64,000 bases of DNA from Gremmenia infestans (Eukaryota > Ascomycota > Leotiomycetes > Helotiales > Hamatocanthoscyphaceae), in NCBI GenBank assembly GCA_032629725.1, contig JAFEVB010000005.1, forward strand, positions 620,001 to 684,000. The letters are read 5' to 3'. The position numbers and the translations under genes were made by a program. Shown here piece after piece: positions 11,303 to 24,044 of this stretch; positions within the stretch are counted from its first letter, which is position 1, and every line of letters starts with the position of its first letter. Under the pieces are notes generated by a model, which was not told the origin of the DNA, did not search any database, and saw only the letters and a list, made by a program, of their open reading frames with translations.

Positions 11303-12502
11303 ATGTCGTCGTCGACATTCGCGCTGGAGAAGGAGGCTCCCTTGGGGTTCCTATACAACAATGCTGTCGCTGCAGCTCTGTCCGATACATACACATCCTT
11401 TTCCGAACGGAGGGCGGCATTGGGATTGTCAAATCCGGGATCAGTTGACAAGATTGCGAAGGAGGTGCAACGAGATGTCTTCCTGACCAACTCTATGTTC
11501 TCTGGCCTTAGGGCAGATCTCACCAAGGCCTTCAGCGTTAACCCATACTTCAACGTCTCCCATGCATTTGCTAGCGGCTCGCAAGCTCTGGCACCGTACA
11601 CATTTGCAGCTCTCTATGGCACAAGCAAGGTTAGTGAGCATCATAAAGATACTCACAGAAGGCTTCGAGCCTCCATCGCTAGAGATCCAGGGCTGACATC
11701 TACCAACACAGGTCTTTATGCAAGGAACGGTCGATAATGATTCACAAGTTACAGCCCAGTTGAACTACAGATGGGCGCCCGCCCTTGTTTCCAAGGTTCA
11801 AATGCAGCTACAAGGAGCCCAAGCTATGGCTCAATTTGACAACGAATATACCGGGAATGATTTCACAGCCTCAATAAAAGCTATCAACCCTTCAGCTATC
11901 GATGGTGGACTGACTGGTATTTTCATTGGCAGCTATTTGCAATCTGTCACACCTAGCCTTGCGCTCGGGTTGGAGGCGATCTGGCAGCGCGCGGCGCTGA
12001 ACCAAGGCCCAGAAACCGCAATGTCATACTGCGCCAAGTACAAGGGGAGCGATTGGATTGCTACTGCGCAACTACAAGCGCAAGGAGCAATCAGCACATC
12101 ATACTGGAGGAAGTTGACAGACAAGGTTGAAGTTGGTGTTGACTGCAACCTGCAATTTGCCGGACTATCAGGAGCCGGCATGATGGGGGGACCAGTTAGA
12201 AAGGAGGGTGTTACGACACTCGGAGCAAAATACGACTTCCGAATGTCAACTTTCAGGGCGCAGGTAGACTCGACAGGGAAGTTGAGCTGTTTGTTGGAGA
12301 AGGTGGTTGCGCCAGTTGTCCGAATGACATTTGCTTCCGAAATGGATCACGTCAAGGTTTGTAACATAGCTCCTATTTGCGTAATCCTCACTAACATGAG
12401 AACTTATAGCAATCTGCCAAAATTGGTCTGGCAGTCTCCATCGAGTCTGCAGGCGAAGAGCTCCAAGAACAAGCAACCGCTCCCCCTTCATTCCCCATCT
12501 AG
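11303..12502 (+). CDS. tom40: Mitochondrial import receptor Tom40
   Basis: Exons 11303-11629, 11712-12356 and 12410-12502 give 354 aa, the normal Tom40 length. It is the beta-barrel channel of the TOM complex in the mitochondrial outer membrane and conducts nearly all nuclear-encoded precursors. Family landmarks include the N-terminal PLGFLYNNA segment, TKAFSVNPYFNVSHAF, VFMQGTVDNDSQVTAQLNYRW, and the closing strands around LGAKYDFRMSTFRAQVDS and AKIGLAVSIESAGEELQEQ. There is no cleavable presequence, as expected. Both introns are GT-AG in phase 0. The codon after the second intron restores the conserved VKQSAKIGLAV junction. Confidence 0.95.
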
Positions 12503-15500
12503 TCTGTCCTGGCGCAACATCACACCCCTCCACTCTAATCGATACATAATGCCTCGAACGACATCTGCGCCTGGAAATATCTGAAACAGCTTCTTCGACA
12601 CCTCTTTTTCGCTCTATTTTGTCTTACTAAAAACGAACGACGCTCAGCATGTGGTTTCGTCTTGCGCTTTACCGGAAAGGGTCTTCTGCTGCATTATTGG
12701 GTGGGCGACGGCTGGATAAGATGTGACGATCATAGACTTTTCATTATCTTGTTGTTTGTTCTTGGATGCATCTCTAGGTTGCAATACAAGTGTATTGGAT
12801 CAGAGCAGTTGGTGGTGAGAGCGCGGAATTGAGGGCGATATCTGTATTATAGTGGCTTTTGTCCGGAGCGAGGTTGGGCATGAAATGCTACTGTAGATAC
12901 CTTTGTACAAAAGAAAGAAAACGTTACCTAATATACTGGTGTTGTAGGTTCATTTGTGATAGTAAGGCTAATAGCTTGGTCTTTCATACTCCTTAAAGCA
13001 ACAGAAGTAATCTCCCTCTCACGTAGAAGTGGATCAAAACCCTCAGTATTTCTGCTTCCTTCCCCACTATGCTGCAAACGCATCGGCTTTATTTCACAGA
13101 AATAGAATTCATACCACCACCAGTTTTCAAGAATCAGCATTGTTGTTCTCAAGGAGCGAAGCCTAAGAGTGAGATTATCCCGGTTTACTAGCGCCGCTCT
13201 ACAGGTATGTGTCTACTACAGTAGAATGACTCCTTATTTGTAGTACGTCCAATAATAGCCAGATGTTTCTTCTTTAGATTTACCACGTATTATTGATTCT
13301 GCGGATTGAGATTGGATTGCGAGATTTGTATATTGTGTTATTTATATGCGGTTTTATATGTGATTGTAGTTTGGCTATAATATTATATCAAGGTGCGAAG
13401 AAATTGTGGTTATGTTTAGTTGTCCTTATACGTATCATCTCTAGTTGCTTTGAGTAGTCTTCTGTTATCGAAGCTTTTTCGCTCGTAGCTGCGAATTTAT
13501 AGAGACAGGAAGCTACTGGGAATGCGGTATTGAATATCTCATGGAGCGGTGGTGTAAGTGGTGCCGCTTCTCAGTAAGGATCCTTGGTCACCTTATGGAA
13601 ATGCATATGGTAATCATCATTTCATCCGGTCATTTCAGGGTAAGATGTTGATATCGCATTACTCCAAAATCCAAATTTCGGATGCAGGATGCTGATTAGC
13701 AGTCCCGATATGGAGCAAAGCTGGAAATGTCAACAAGTATCCCGCACTGCACTGTTTGCAGGACAATAGGCCCTATTATCAAGCATGATTATTGTCGGCC
13801 CTTTCAACGTCGGCAGTTCCAGGACTGAGTATTCACAGCGTGGACCACGTCTCGATACCAGTGCCCCTGGTTCAGATTCGCTAACACGGCGTCTTCTAGC
13901 CGACAGAGGTCCGCAGAGAGCGGCAAGAGCTCATGCTGACGGGACATGCCTCAAAGGCGAGCTTTCGGGTGGGCCAACTGTTGAAACAGCAGCGACGCAC
14001 CTGCCGAGGACTGAAGAACAATCAAGCATCCGATGCTGGTTCTGAGCCGAATCGTACAGCCAATGAATCTAAAGTGCGTTGTGGTTTGGTTCTGGAGGGA
14101 CGATAATACAACTCGGATAATTTCCAACAACCGTCATAATTCCAAAACAAGAACAAGAACAAGAAACTACCCGCTATTTCCAGCACCTAGACTAGGCTTC
14201 TTTAGGATGAGTAAGGGTGTGTTCTGACATTTACTGGATTCGAATACCTGTTGGGCTTTTAACACTTCCGGCTCGTGGTCTGAGATAGACTTACTGCTTC
14301 TTGAAAGACAAGAAGGGAAAAGTGAAGTACATATGAGAAGAAAGGCTAAATGTACGTAGCCCGAAGCAACGAACTGGGTTTATGATAGCGATTAAAAGAT
14401 ATTCGATAAAAGCTTGGTTTGGGTATAAATTAAAGTGTTGTTTTGCTTTTCAGGTTTCTCGCTTGAAATCTGTTTGTGTTTGCTGGACTTGAAGAGAGAA
14501 GAAAAGGTACGACGATGATGAAGAAGAAAACCAAGAAAACCAAGTTGAAAGATCTAATACATAAACCTACCAATCTCTATACCCAGAATACAACAACAAC
14601 ATAATGTCTAAACGCAAACTACCGTCCCCAGCCGAGACACAATTCAAGGACCAATCCCTCATCCGAATTTCCGCTCAAAAACGAAAGACTTTCTTCATCC
14701 ATCCACTGGTCAGTCCAGAAAATATAGAAAGAAAGCTCCACCCCAAAGATCTAAAACCGATTCATGACTTATCATCCATCACCAACTATGCCTGCCTGCC
14801 TGCTAAGCTAATATTTCTTTCCCTCCCTTCCCCTAAACCTCCTCTCACTCCTAGAATTGTACAGCACGAATAACTACAACGTAATCTGTAGGTACATGCC
14901 GCTATTTTCATTGCTCAAGAGTTACTTTACACTTGCTAGCGTAATTGCAAAATGCTAACAGTCCATAGCCAGGCCGTAACGCTAGATCTAGATAGAAAAC
15001 GCACTATAGTACGTACATTATGGCTGATCAATGCAGCTCTCTTCGTAATCACACAATTAATAATTGATTAACACAACGCGGCTTTTAGCTTGGGATCGAT
15101 CTGGAAGCAATTAAGTCGTACATGAAACGAACAACCGAAACGGTAATTAAAGGTCGTGTCTAATATATTATACATATGTAGGTAGGCAGGGGTTGGAACC
15201 GCATTTTGAAGGGGTTTGGTACATTTGTGGAGAAAGCAAGCAATGATGTGATGTGATGTACAGTAGTAAGTTAGGTTGAGTATGTGGGGCTTGAGAAGCA
15301 GGACAGAAGCTTGGGAAAGACCTTTCGGTACATGTAAGTAGACAAACGAACAAAAAGAAACACAAATAAATCCAAGTACTATATTAGTTTTCTCGCTACT
15401 GAATGCACCTCTACCTACTTACTTATTTGGTAAGTCAAGCAAAGTAAAGTAAAGTAAAGTACATATACGTTTTTGGTGTAGACAAGTATACACAAACACG

Positions 15501-18500
15501 TGACTCTCCTCCTCAAACCAAAAATGCAATCATTGGTAAAGGCAAGGTACCATGCATGGGACTTGCTTGCATACCTATAGGTTTTAGGACAAGCGCTGTT
15601 CGCGAGAGGGGAAATAAAGAGATAAGTGTACCTACCTGGCCTGGAGCTATATGTGTGGGTGATGTATGTCATAAGGTTTCATGTAATAACGCTGCACATA
15701 TAGTACAGGGCAGGAGGAGCAGGGCTTGGATTAAGATTCTTGCGGTGCAGTACTGTGCTGTTGTACTAGGTTCGCCATGACATGCAGTCCGGCACGGTAC
15801 GGCGGGAAGGTTCACTTCACTTCACACCTTGGCTTCAGGTAGATGGATGCTCGGTTTTTCCCGCTGCGCTTCAGATATATGCATCCTGTCCTGTCTTGTG
15901 CTATGGGAGATTCATATAAACGAGGTACTCGTAGATTAGAGTAGATTTAGAAAATAGATATAAGAGTGTGAGAGAAATGTATATATTTTTTTTCTTGTAG
16001 GACAGAAACGGCGTTGTGTTCTGTTCTGTTCTGTAAGAGTATTCGGGTTCAAGCTCGATGGAGTGCTGGCAGAGGATTAGGTTTGGGCTTCTTTATTAGA
16101 AATTGGATCCCAGAGCTTGTAACTGGCTGGGTTGGCACGAGCACGGTGGCATGCACATTGCATTAGGATCTGGACAGTATGCACGTCGCCTGAATAGGAT
16201 CGTTGGGCGCAGACAGGCGAGTCGGGATGTGAAAAGGGACTGAGCGTTTATTTCTCTAACTACCTACCTACTCGAATGAAACTGGAATTTGAGTTTGTAA
16301 GGATTTGAGTGGGTGGTGGCGACTCGCGAGAGATGATGATGAGTGATGCATCGAGACGGCCGGTTGAAGTGAAGATCCGGGTAAACTTTTACTTCTACTA
16401 TTACTTGTGTTGCATGCCGTTCTATATTGAGAGCAAAAAAAGAGAGTGTTAGAGTTAGAGTTAGAGTTAGAGTGTCTTTATATGACGATGATACGGAAGG
16501 GGTTTTGATATCTGATAGGAAACAAAGGGGGGTGTGTATTCTTCGTGGTTGTTTGTCTGGTTGTCTGGGTATCTGACCGCATCGCAGCGGCATCGTCACA
16601 TTATTTGCTTGGTGTTGTCATTTCTTCATGCGACCCCACCTTGAAGTTGGAGAACCCCTCACTTCCCCTCATTTGAAAGTCCCGCGCCAATATAGAACTG
16701 GTTCCCCAACCACCTTCACCTCACGAAGCATTCAATAATGGCTGGGCTGGCTGGCTGGTTCGCTTGAGGATAATCAATGATGCCTGCAAATGTGTCGTCA
16801 CGGTAGTTGTACTAAGTTATTGGTAAGAAAAGTCCACACGAATCAACGTTTTGGCCGCATTTGTAAAGAAATGATGCTATTGATTCCCGAATATTATCTC
16901 CTCAAATCTTGGCTCGGATTGTAAAGCCTTACTATATAACACAAGATAATGCTGATACCTGTTGAAACCTGGTTCGAACAGAATTATGCCCTGCCTGTCT
17001 GTTGGTTTCGGTTGTACGATGAAGGCTGTGTAATGCGAATTCAGAACTGGTGATCCTTTGCTTTTCAGAATGCATATGAGGGACTTCTGATTCCTAGTCG
17101 GAACGTGGGTTTGTGTGAGCAGCCAGGGCAGACATGCATCCAAGCCGCAGGCCTTCTTACTCGTGCCAGATTGCTAGATTCCCGCTCTTGGAATTGGCTA
17201 GAATCGGGTTCCACCGCAGAGTTCTCTGTCAGATGTGGGAATTTGGTGCCACCTGCGTAAGTATTACCAAGTCACGGCAGTCTGCGTCCCCAAGGCTGGG
17301 GCTGGGCAGCGTTCGTGGTGCGAAGAACAGCTTTACCCTTCCTTCCCTTTACCTTCACTTTCCGAAGATTGCAGCGGCTCTGCTCACCTAGGTCTTGTAC
17401 CTTGATCTGGCATCTTTTGATTCCCGACATCTTATTCGTCGAGTGTGGAGGTGGTAATGAGGATTTTTCTCCAGATTCGCCAATGCCGAGCAAGCAAGCC
17501 GGTGACTGGCTGAAAGTAGCATTTTAAGGCCCGAAGACAGGGGCGCCGGTCACGAGCTCGGTTTGGAGCGCTAAATGTGTCGAGAGGGGGAGTTCGAAGC
17601 TTCTTGTTGGTTTCGCTCCTGGCCTCGCCTGCTGGCCATCATCGCCCATTATAGTTTTGCTATTAGCCAATCTCGGCCCCGGTGAGATTTGGAAAACAGC
17701 ATGTCAGCGTCTGAAGAAACCCATGCTCTGTCATACGAGCATTGCTCGGGCGTGAGACTCGTGACGGGTGGGTAATTGCCCCTGAAGTGCAGCGCCACCA
17801 CTCGCTGCAGCGTGGGTTCAACAGACCCTGATATTGGAGATTCCCATGCTGGTGGTATCTGAGCCCATTGGTCTGGGATTGCGGAAGTTTTTGAAGCGCA
17901 TTGACACATGAAGGTCGATATTACCTTTTTTTTGGATAGACATGAGCATGGACGGAGACCATCGACCATTCCGGATCATCCCAAGCGGGTGACCATTGAT
18001 GAGACACCAACTGCACTCCCAGACACCTGGCAAAGAAAGCTACATGTAGATGTAGGTAGAAGGATTGAAGACAAAGACCTCGTCGTCACCCTATTGAAAC
18101 ATTTCATCTCATTATTTCAATTCATCTCATCTCATCTCAATTCAGTCTTGTGGTGGGTGTAGTTGGCCGTAGTACTTCGCACTTGCCAGGCGGAGCTTTA
18201 AGCGAGGCTCGACTTGACTGCTGGGTGATCCGTGCCCGGCTTAGTGTACAACTCCACACGCTCACGAGCTTGTCAAAGATTTCAACCCGAGTGGGTGGTG
18301 TTGGTGAGAGGTGGTGAGCTTATGACGAACCATCCGCACGCAGAGGGAGGAAATCTATACGGAATCGCGTGTCCCAGCGCTTCAAATAGAGTATTCACGT
18401 AGGTTCCGGGTACGGCATTGTAAATTGCAAGGGCTGTAGGCCAAGATATCAAATTGGCCTGTGCTCGATTGCAATTCAGCCTCTTGAATTGGTTGGGGCC

Positions 18501-21442
18501 GTTTACTGGCACTTGCCATGTCTTGCTTGACACTGATATTGATACTGATACTGTACTCCGTACTCTACCGTACTATGCTAGCCCAGTACAATGATATGCC
18601 ACGATCCTTATATGTCTCGCGGGAAAGACTCGAGGGCAAGCTTCAGAGTACGAGACCAAGAGGAGAGAGCTTGAGGTTGTCAGGAGACAAGTTCAGCCAG
18701 TAACCTGATTCCTGGTGCTTGTGATGGCCACAACATGCATCCAGATACAGATACAGCAGTTGCCCTTCCACGACACCCGTGTAACGGCGACCGTTGATAC
18801 CAACAAGTTACCGTGAAGCCTGAGATGTCCAGATTCGTGGCGGAGGGCTTATCATAAGGTACCTACCTGGGTAGTCGAAGTGATGATTCTGCCCCAGACA
18901 GCGATATATTGCTCAATGAGTGACAAGTCCTTAGCCTATTGTCATCTCCGGACACAGCTATTGTACACATTGAACGGGCGCACCGCTACAGCATGTCGTG
19001 GTCAATGGTTATGGAGGTTCCTCGAAGGAATGCTTTATTTCGGATCCTACTGTTGCTTCGCTGGACAGAGGCGATATATGGATGGATGCACAAGCTCCCC
19101 GAAGAAGTAATCAGCTTCAGCTCCTGCAGACTTCTAGGGCCCTAGGGCTGCAAATAATGTTGATCCAGTCAGGGCGATCTCAAACTGCGAGTCTGCTGCG
19201 ACACGCTTATGCATTCCGCTCTGCTTTAGGAGTTACAATATTGTAATAATGCAGTGTTGGCTTGAGTGAGCTGCCATATTCTTGACGCTGCCGGCGCGTG
19301 TTGGCCAGTGCTGTATCAGAAATGGTCCCATGATCAATACTACCCGTTTTTTGGTGGCCCGTACCTAGGTAGTGACAATGACACTGACGTTGGCACAAGA
19401 GGACAAAATAAACCCAAGCAGGCATTTAAAACGAGGAGCGGATGGCGGGACCTCGCGGCATCTATTAGGGGAGTTTGCTTCTAGACTGCAAAATTAATGA
19501 CATGTTGGGTACCGCAAGTCCTACCTCGAGTACTCTATTTCCTGTGTCAACAATAGAATAACCAAATAAAGATATTCGTTTGTTCCTCTATACTTGTACG
19601 AGTACCCCAATCTGTCAACAATCGCCCAGACTTTGTTATTTACGTCTATAGCCCTTATTGCCGTATTGTTTATGTCCATGAGTCCCAAAGCTACATCCTC
19701 CGTACGGAGGTACCGCAGTCGTGGGAAAAGCAACCAAAAAGCATCTCTAGATAGATAGTAAATTTGACTGCATTTCCTCACTTCCACTTCAATTCCCCGG
19801 TGGAACAGTCAACGTTGAGCGTCCTGACCTGTCCTACCCCTCATTCACACCGCTGTTATATAGTATTCACCAACTTGTTGTTCCTTTTCCTTCTCCTTCC
19901 TCTGCCCTTTCCTCGTGCTTGTAGCTATAGAAACGAACATACGGTATTACCCCCCTCCTGCTGCTGCTGTTCCTCAAAACAAACCAATTTTTCCATTGAC
20001 CCCTTCCAATCCCGTCCTCATCAGCATGCCAATATTTACCTAAACACACACGTACACAAACAGACGCATACACATACATACACATACCCATACTCATAAC
20101 CATATCACAACCCTCCCTTTCACACCTAAAAAGGAGGGGAGGATCTTTCCCTCGCCAGAGCCCCTGTCTCGCTCGCTGCGGGCGCAACGTCGATAGGACA
20201 GGATAGGTGGTCAGTAGTAGCGACGCTAATTACTGTAACGAACTCATAGCCTGGCACCCACCCACCCACCTACCCTACGGCAAACTACGATTACCAGCGT
20301 GATCTTTGAACTTTTGAACAACGACTCCATTTCCCGACACGGCTACTGTACTGTCTACGCCGACCTATACCTACCTACACCCGCCTCATCCTAAAGGTCC
20401 CAGGACTGCCCTCTCCCCCCCTTTTTTTTTGGCGGCTTCTATTCTCTCAGACGACCTTCAACCTTCTCTAAACTCGACCTCCCTGCACTGCACTGCCCTG
20501 CCCTGCATTCATTGTTTCCCCGTCTCCATCTCACGGATACACCAACCGGTACTCGACCGACTGTAGCGTACAGTGCGCCGCCAGCCCACTCCACTCCTCT
20601 TTCCCGTCCCACTGCACTGACTGCTGCACTGTCTGTCTGTAGGTACGCTCTCCGCCCTCGTTCTCATTCCGTACCGGTGCGCTGTTAGCGGTGCCCACTT
20701 CACTGCCCCTCCCTCCCTCTCCTCCATCTCACTGCCATACGCTGCGAGACTCTCTACGGGCCCCCATACGCACACTACACAGTCTTCCAGCTTCCAGCTA
20801 ACTCCTAACGCTACAGCGCTTCTTTTCAGACCAGTGACCGCACTCAAACGGTCGTCCCCTCACCCAGCCACCAGCTTCGACATTGCCCCCCAGTCGCAAA
20901 TTAGTCCCAACTGCTCATCTCCATATTCGAGCGCGTGAGCAGGGCCAGTCTTTCGGGCCAAGGAAACTCGCACCGTATCCTTGCCTACCTTACCTTGCTT
21001 GCTAGGTTGCCTTACCTAAACTACTCCGAACCTACTCTCGTCTACACTTCTCGCCTTACTTCATCATCCACCAACTCAACTCAGCACACACCAACCACAT
21101 CCGCAGCCAATATCGTCAAATCGAAGCTGTACACCCCCCCGCGAGACACCTCAACATTCCACCTCCTCTTCAATCCCCCGACAAATCAACAGGATTACTG
21201 TCCGCTCAGCCACAGTCGAAGCAAATAAGGGTGAATTGATCCTGCTGGGGCTATTCACGTTTGTCACGTTACTGCTTTCCGCCAGTAATCGCTGATTGAT
21301 TGCCATCAAACACTGCTCGTGGCTCAACCCTGCACCCAATTGCCCATCACGGACTCCACGAGGACATCGAACACTCTCCTTACAATCTTACTCGCCTTCA
21401 GCCCACCGCACTCTCGATAGCAGACTTGTTTTGGAGCTCAAG
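12503..21442. other. Gene-poor stretch of about 9 kb upstream of GSK-3
   Basis: No convincing gene. Open frames are short, without splice logic or recognisable domains. From about 19750 to 21430 the plus strand is strongly C+T-rich with CA repeats, as in long leaders of fungal signalling genes, so part of this is probably the GSK-3 5' UTR and promoter. A 44-codon two-exon model starting at 14604 (MSKRKLPSPAETQF) is possible but unsupported. Other items: GTTAGA tandem copies at 16448-16472, AAAGT copies at 15441-15460, and a perfect palindrome CCTCCGTACGGAGG at 19697-19710. Confidence 0.45.
16448..16472. repeat. GTTAGA tandem repeat (4 copies)
   Basis: Four copies of the hexamer GTTAGA in a non-coding region. 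It differs from the fungal telomere unit TTAGGG and is surrounded by unique sequence, so it is a microsatellite. Confidence 0.7.
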
Positions 21443-22910
21443 ATGTCGCAAAATCGGCCGGCAGCCTTCTCGAGTCTGAGAATGGGAGGTAAGACAATTT
21501 TGAAGGCTTTTTCGTACATGCAGCATCTACTAACACTCAGTCCAACAGAGGTTATTCGGGAGAAGGTTCAAGATGGCGTTACCGGAGAGACTCGAGATAT
21601 GCAGTATACACAGTGCAAGATAGTTGGCAATGGGTCCTTTGGTGTGGTTTTTCAGACCAAATTGTCACCTTCGGGGGAAGATGCTGCCATCAAACGTGTT
21701 TTACAAGACAAGAGATTCAAGGTGCGCAAAAAATGGTGATTATGGAAGGGCGATTGCTAATTGGAGCAGAACCGTGAGCTACAAATCATGCGCATTGTCC
21801 GACACCCCAATATCGTAGAACTCAAGGCTTTCTACTATTCGAATGGCGAACGAGTATGTCATCCCCACAATATTAGGTCTATATCAGCTAATGGCGCGAC
21901 AGAAGGACGAAGTCTACCTAAATTTGGTGCAGGAATATGTGCCGGAGACAGTCTACCGCGCTTCGAGATATTTCAACAAGATGAAGACGACCATGCCAAT
22001 CCTCGAAGTGAAGCTCTATATCTACCAACTTTTCCGTGCTCTGGCCTATATTCATTCCCAAGGAATCTGCCACCGCGATATCAAGCCCCAAAACCTGTTA
22101 TTGGATCCGAGCACCGGCGTTTTAAAGCTCTGTGACTTTGGGAGTGCCAAGATTCTGGTAGAGAATGAGCCCAACGTCTCATATATCTGCTCCCGATACT
22201 ACAGAGCTCCCGAATTGATTTTTGGCGCCACCAACTACACTACTAAAATTGGTATGCTTAATTTTTATTTTCTCGCTTTCCCAATAATTTTTAGTTCTTT
22301 TATGTCCGGACTAACTGTCTTAACAGATGTTTGGTCAACGGGTTGTGTAATGGCAGAATTGATGCTTGGTCAACCGTTATTCCCTGGGGAGTCCGGCATT
22401 GATCAACTTGTTGAGATCATCAAGGTTCTCGGTACCCCGACAAGGGATCAAATTCGCACGATGAACCCTAACTACATGGAGCACAAGTTCCCTCAGATCA
22501 AGCCACACCCATTCAATAAGGTCTTCCGCAAGGCTGATGCAAATGCCATCGACCTCATCTCGGATCTTCTCGAGTATACGCCCACCCAGAGACTCTCGGC
22601 TATTGATGCCATGATTCACCCATTTTTCGACGAGCTTCGGGACCCTTCAACTAGACTTCCGGATTCACGTCATCCAACCAACCCCCCAAAAGAATTACCC
22701 ACCCTTTTTGACTTTTCACGTCATGGTACGTCCCCTTCCGCAAATAACATGCAGAAATCAACTAACCCCCTTGGAGAGCTTTCAATTGCCCCACCGCTGA
22801 ACCAAAAATTGGTCCCCCAGCATGTTCGAGCTGGACTGGCCGGCCGAGGGCTCGATATTGATCACCTCACGCCCATGACGAAGGATGAGATGATGGCTCG
22901 GCTGGATTGA
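21443..22910 (+). CDS. gsk3: Glycogen synthase kinase-3 family Ser/Thr kinase
   Basis: Six exons: 21443-21488, 21549-21721, 21770-21853, 21903-22251, 22327-22725, 22777-22910 (394 aa, the usual fungal GSK-3 length). The kinase elements are complete: glycine loop GNGSFGVVF, Lys64 in AIKRVL, catalytic HRDIKPQN with Asp160, DFG at 179-181, and the activation-loop Tyr195 in NVSYICSRYYRAPELIFGA that is autophosphorylated in this family. The C-terminus ELSIAPPLNQKLVP...TPMTKDEMMARLD is the conserved fungal GSK-3 tail. Orthologues act in growth, stress and, in plant pathogens, virulence signalling; that role here is inference. All introns are GT-AG; the last acceptor (TTGGAG) is weak but required by the conserved RHELSIAP junction. 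Confidence 0.95.
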
Positions 22911-24044
22911 GATTGCCGGTCGCAGATGATTGACGAATAAATGCTTTCCTGTCGCTCGGCGATTGACTCTTACCAGCAGTCGGTATTTTCGAGCGTCTCG
23001 CACCGGCAACCATATCAGCACGTTATAGATCCTGCAAGAGAATTCTACCCCCTATACAGGCTGGGATGGATTGTGAGAGTACCGAAAGAATATGGCGAGA
23101 TTACGGGATCTATGAGGTTATGCGTTATTGGTCTGGAAGAATACCCATGAAGTTGAGATTTTCCCACGAGACTTTCACTTCGGCAACGGAAATTCTTTGG
23201 TCTCCGATGGCAGATTTTCTGTGGCACAGCGCCAGATGCGTGGTTCGATGGATCTGCCATTCAACCAATCTGGTTTTTAGACTTTTGCATGACGGAAATG
23301 GGTGTTTACTTTTCTATTCTACTTGTCCCACTACTTGGCGCCTACAACTGCGAGCAGATGGGTGGCTGGTCTTCCTTTTTCTCTACATCCCAAAGATTCA
23401 GGCGTACTATACTTGGCGGCACGCTTATGTTGAATGAATGAATGCATTGGAATGGAATGGAATGGGTTTATATTCCACCCTGGGATGGCTATCGCTTGGG
23501 CTGGCACGGTCAAAAGATTCCTTTTTCTTTATGTCAACTGTGCCTTGGTGGCTATCAAAAGGGGTTGGCGGATTCACGAGATCATTAAAGATTTTCCGTA
23601 CTTGAGACTGACACTGCACAATTCACACTCCCCTCACCTACCTTCTCATATGTGTTACTAATGAATGAATGATATGGTAATGTTTTGGTGACGTGACACG
23701 ATGACAAAATATTTCCCCGTTTCAGGAGCAGCCTCATCTCATGTCAGCATTTGATCCGTCCCACCAGCGTCCCCACAACCAAGCCACTATCCTACTCACT
23801 ACTTTACTTGTAGTGCATCCTGCGCGAAGTTCCACAATAAATGCGAATCCAGGAATAGATATCAGGATTATTTGGACGTGTTATTCACGTGATCGCATCT
23901 CGCAGCGCACGCTAAATACACCCCTGTTTTGGATCTACCTTTCCCGAACCCTAAGCTCCAAACAAGCACCCTTTTATTCCATAGCTGTGTAGAAACCACT
24001 CCACTACACTCCAGATCTCAGATTCCACAGCAAGCCCCAAAACC
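22911..24044. other. Spacer between GSK-3 and CBP80
   Basis: No gene supported. It includes the GSK-3 3' UTR and the CBP80 promoter. A GGAAT-type pentamer repeat lies at about 23440-23466. Confidence 0.45.

Noticed and set aside
13785..14045. 86-codon plus-strand open frame
   Set aside because: No domain, no splice context; probably chance.
14604..14873. Small open frame starting MSKRKLPSPAETQF
   Set aside because: A two-exon 44-aa model is possible, but there is no family, no conserved feature and no context.
16448..16472. TTAGAG repeats as a telomere remnant
   Set aside because: The unit is not TTAGGG and only four copies occur in unique DNA.
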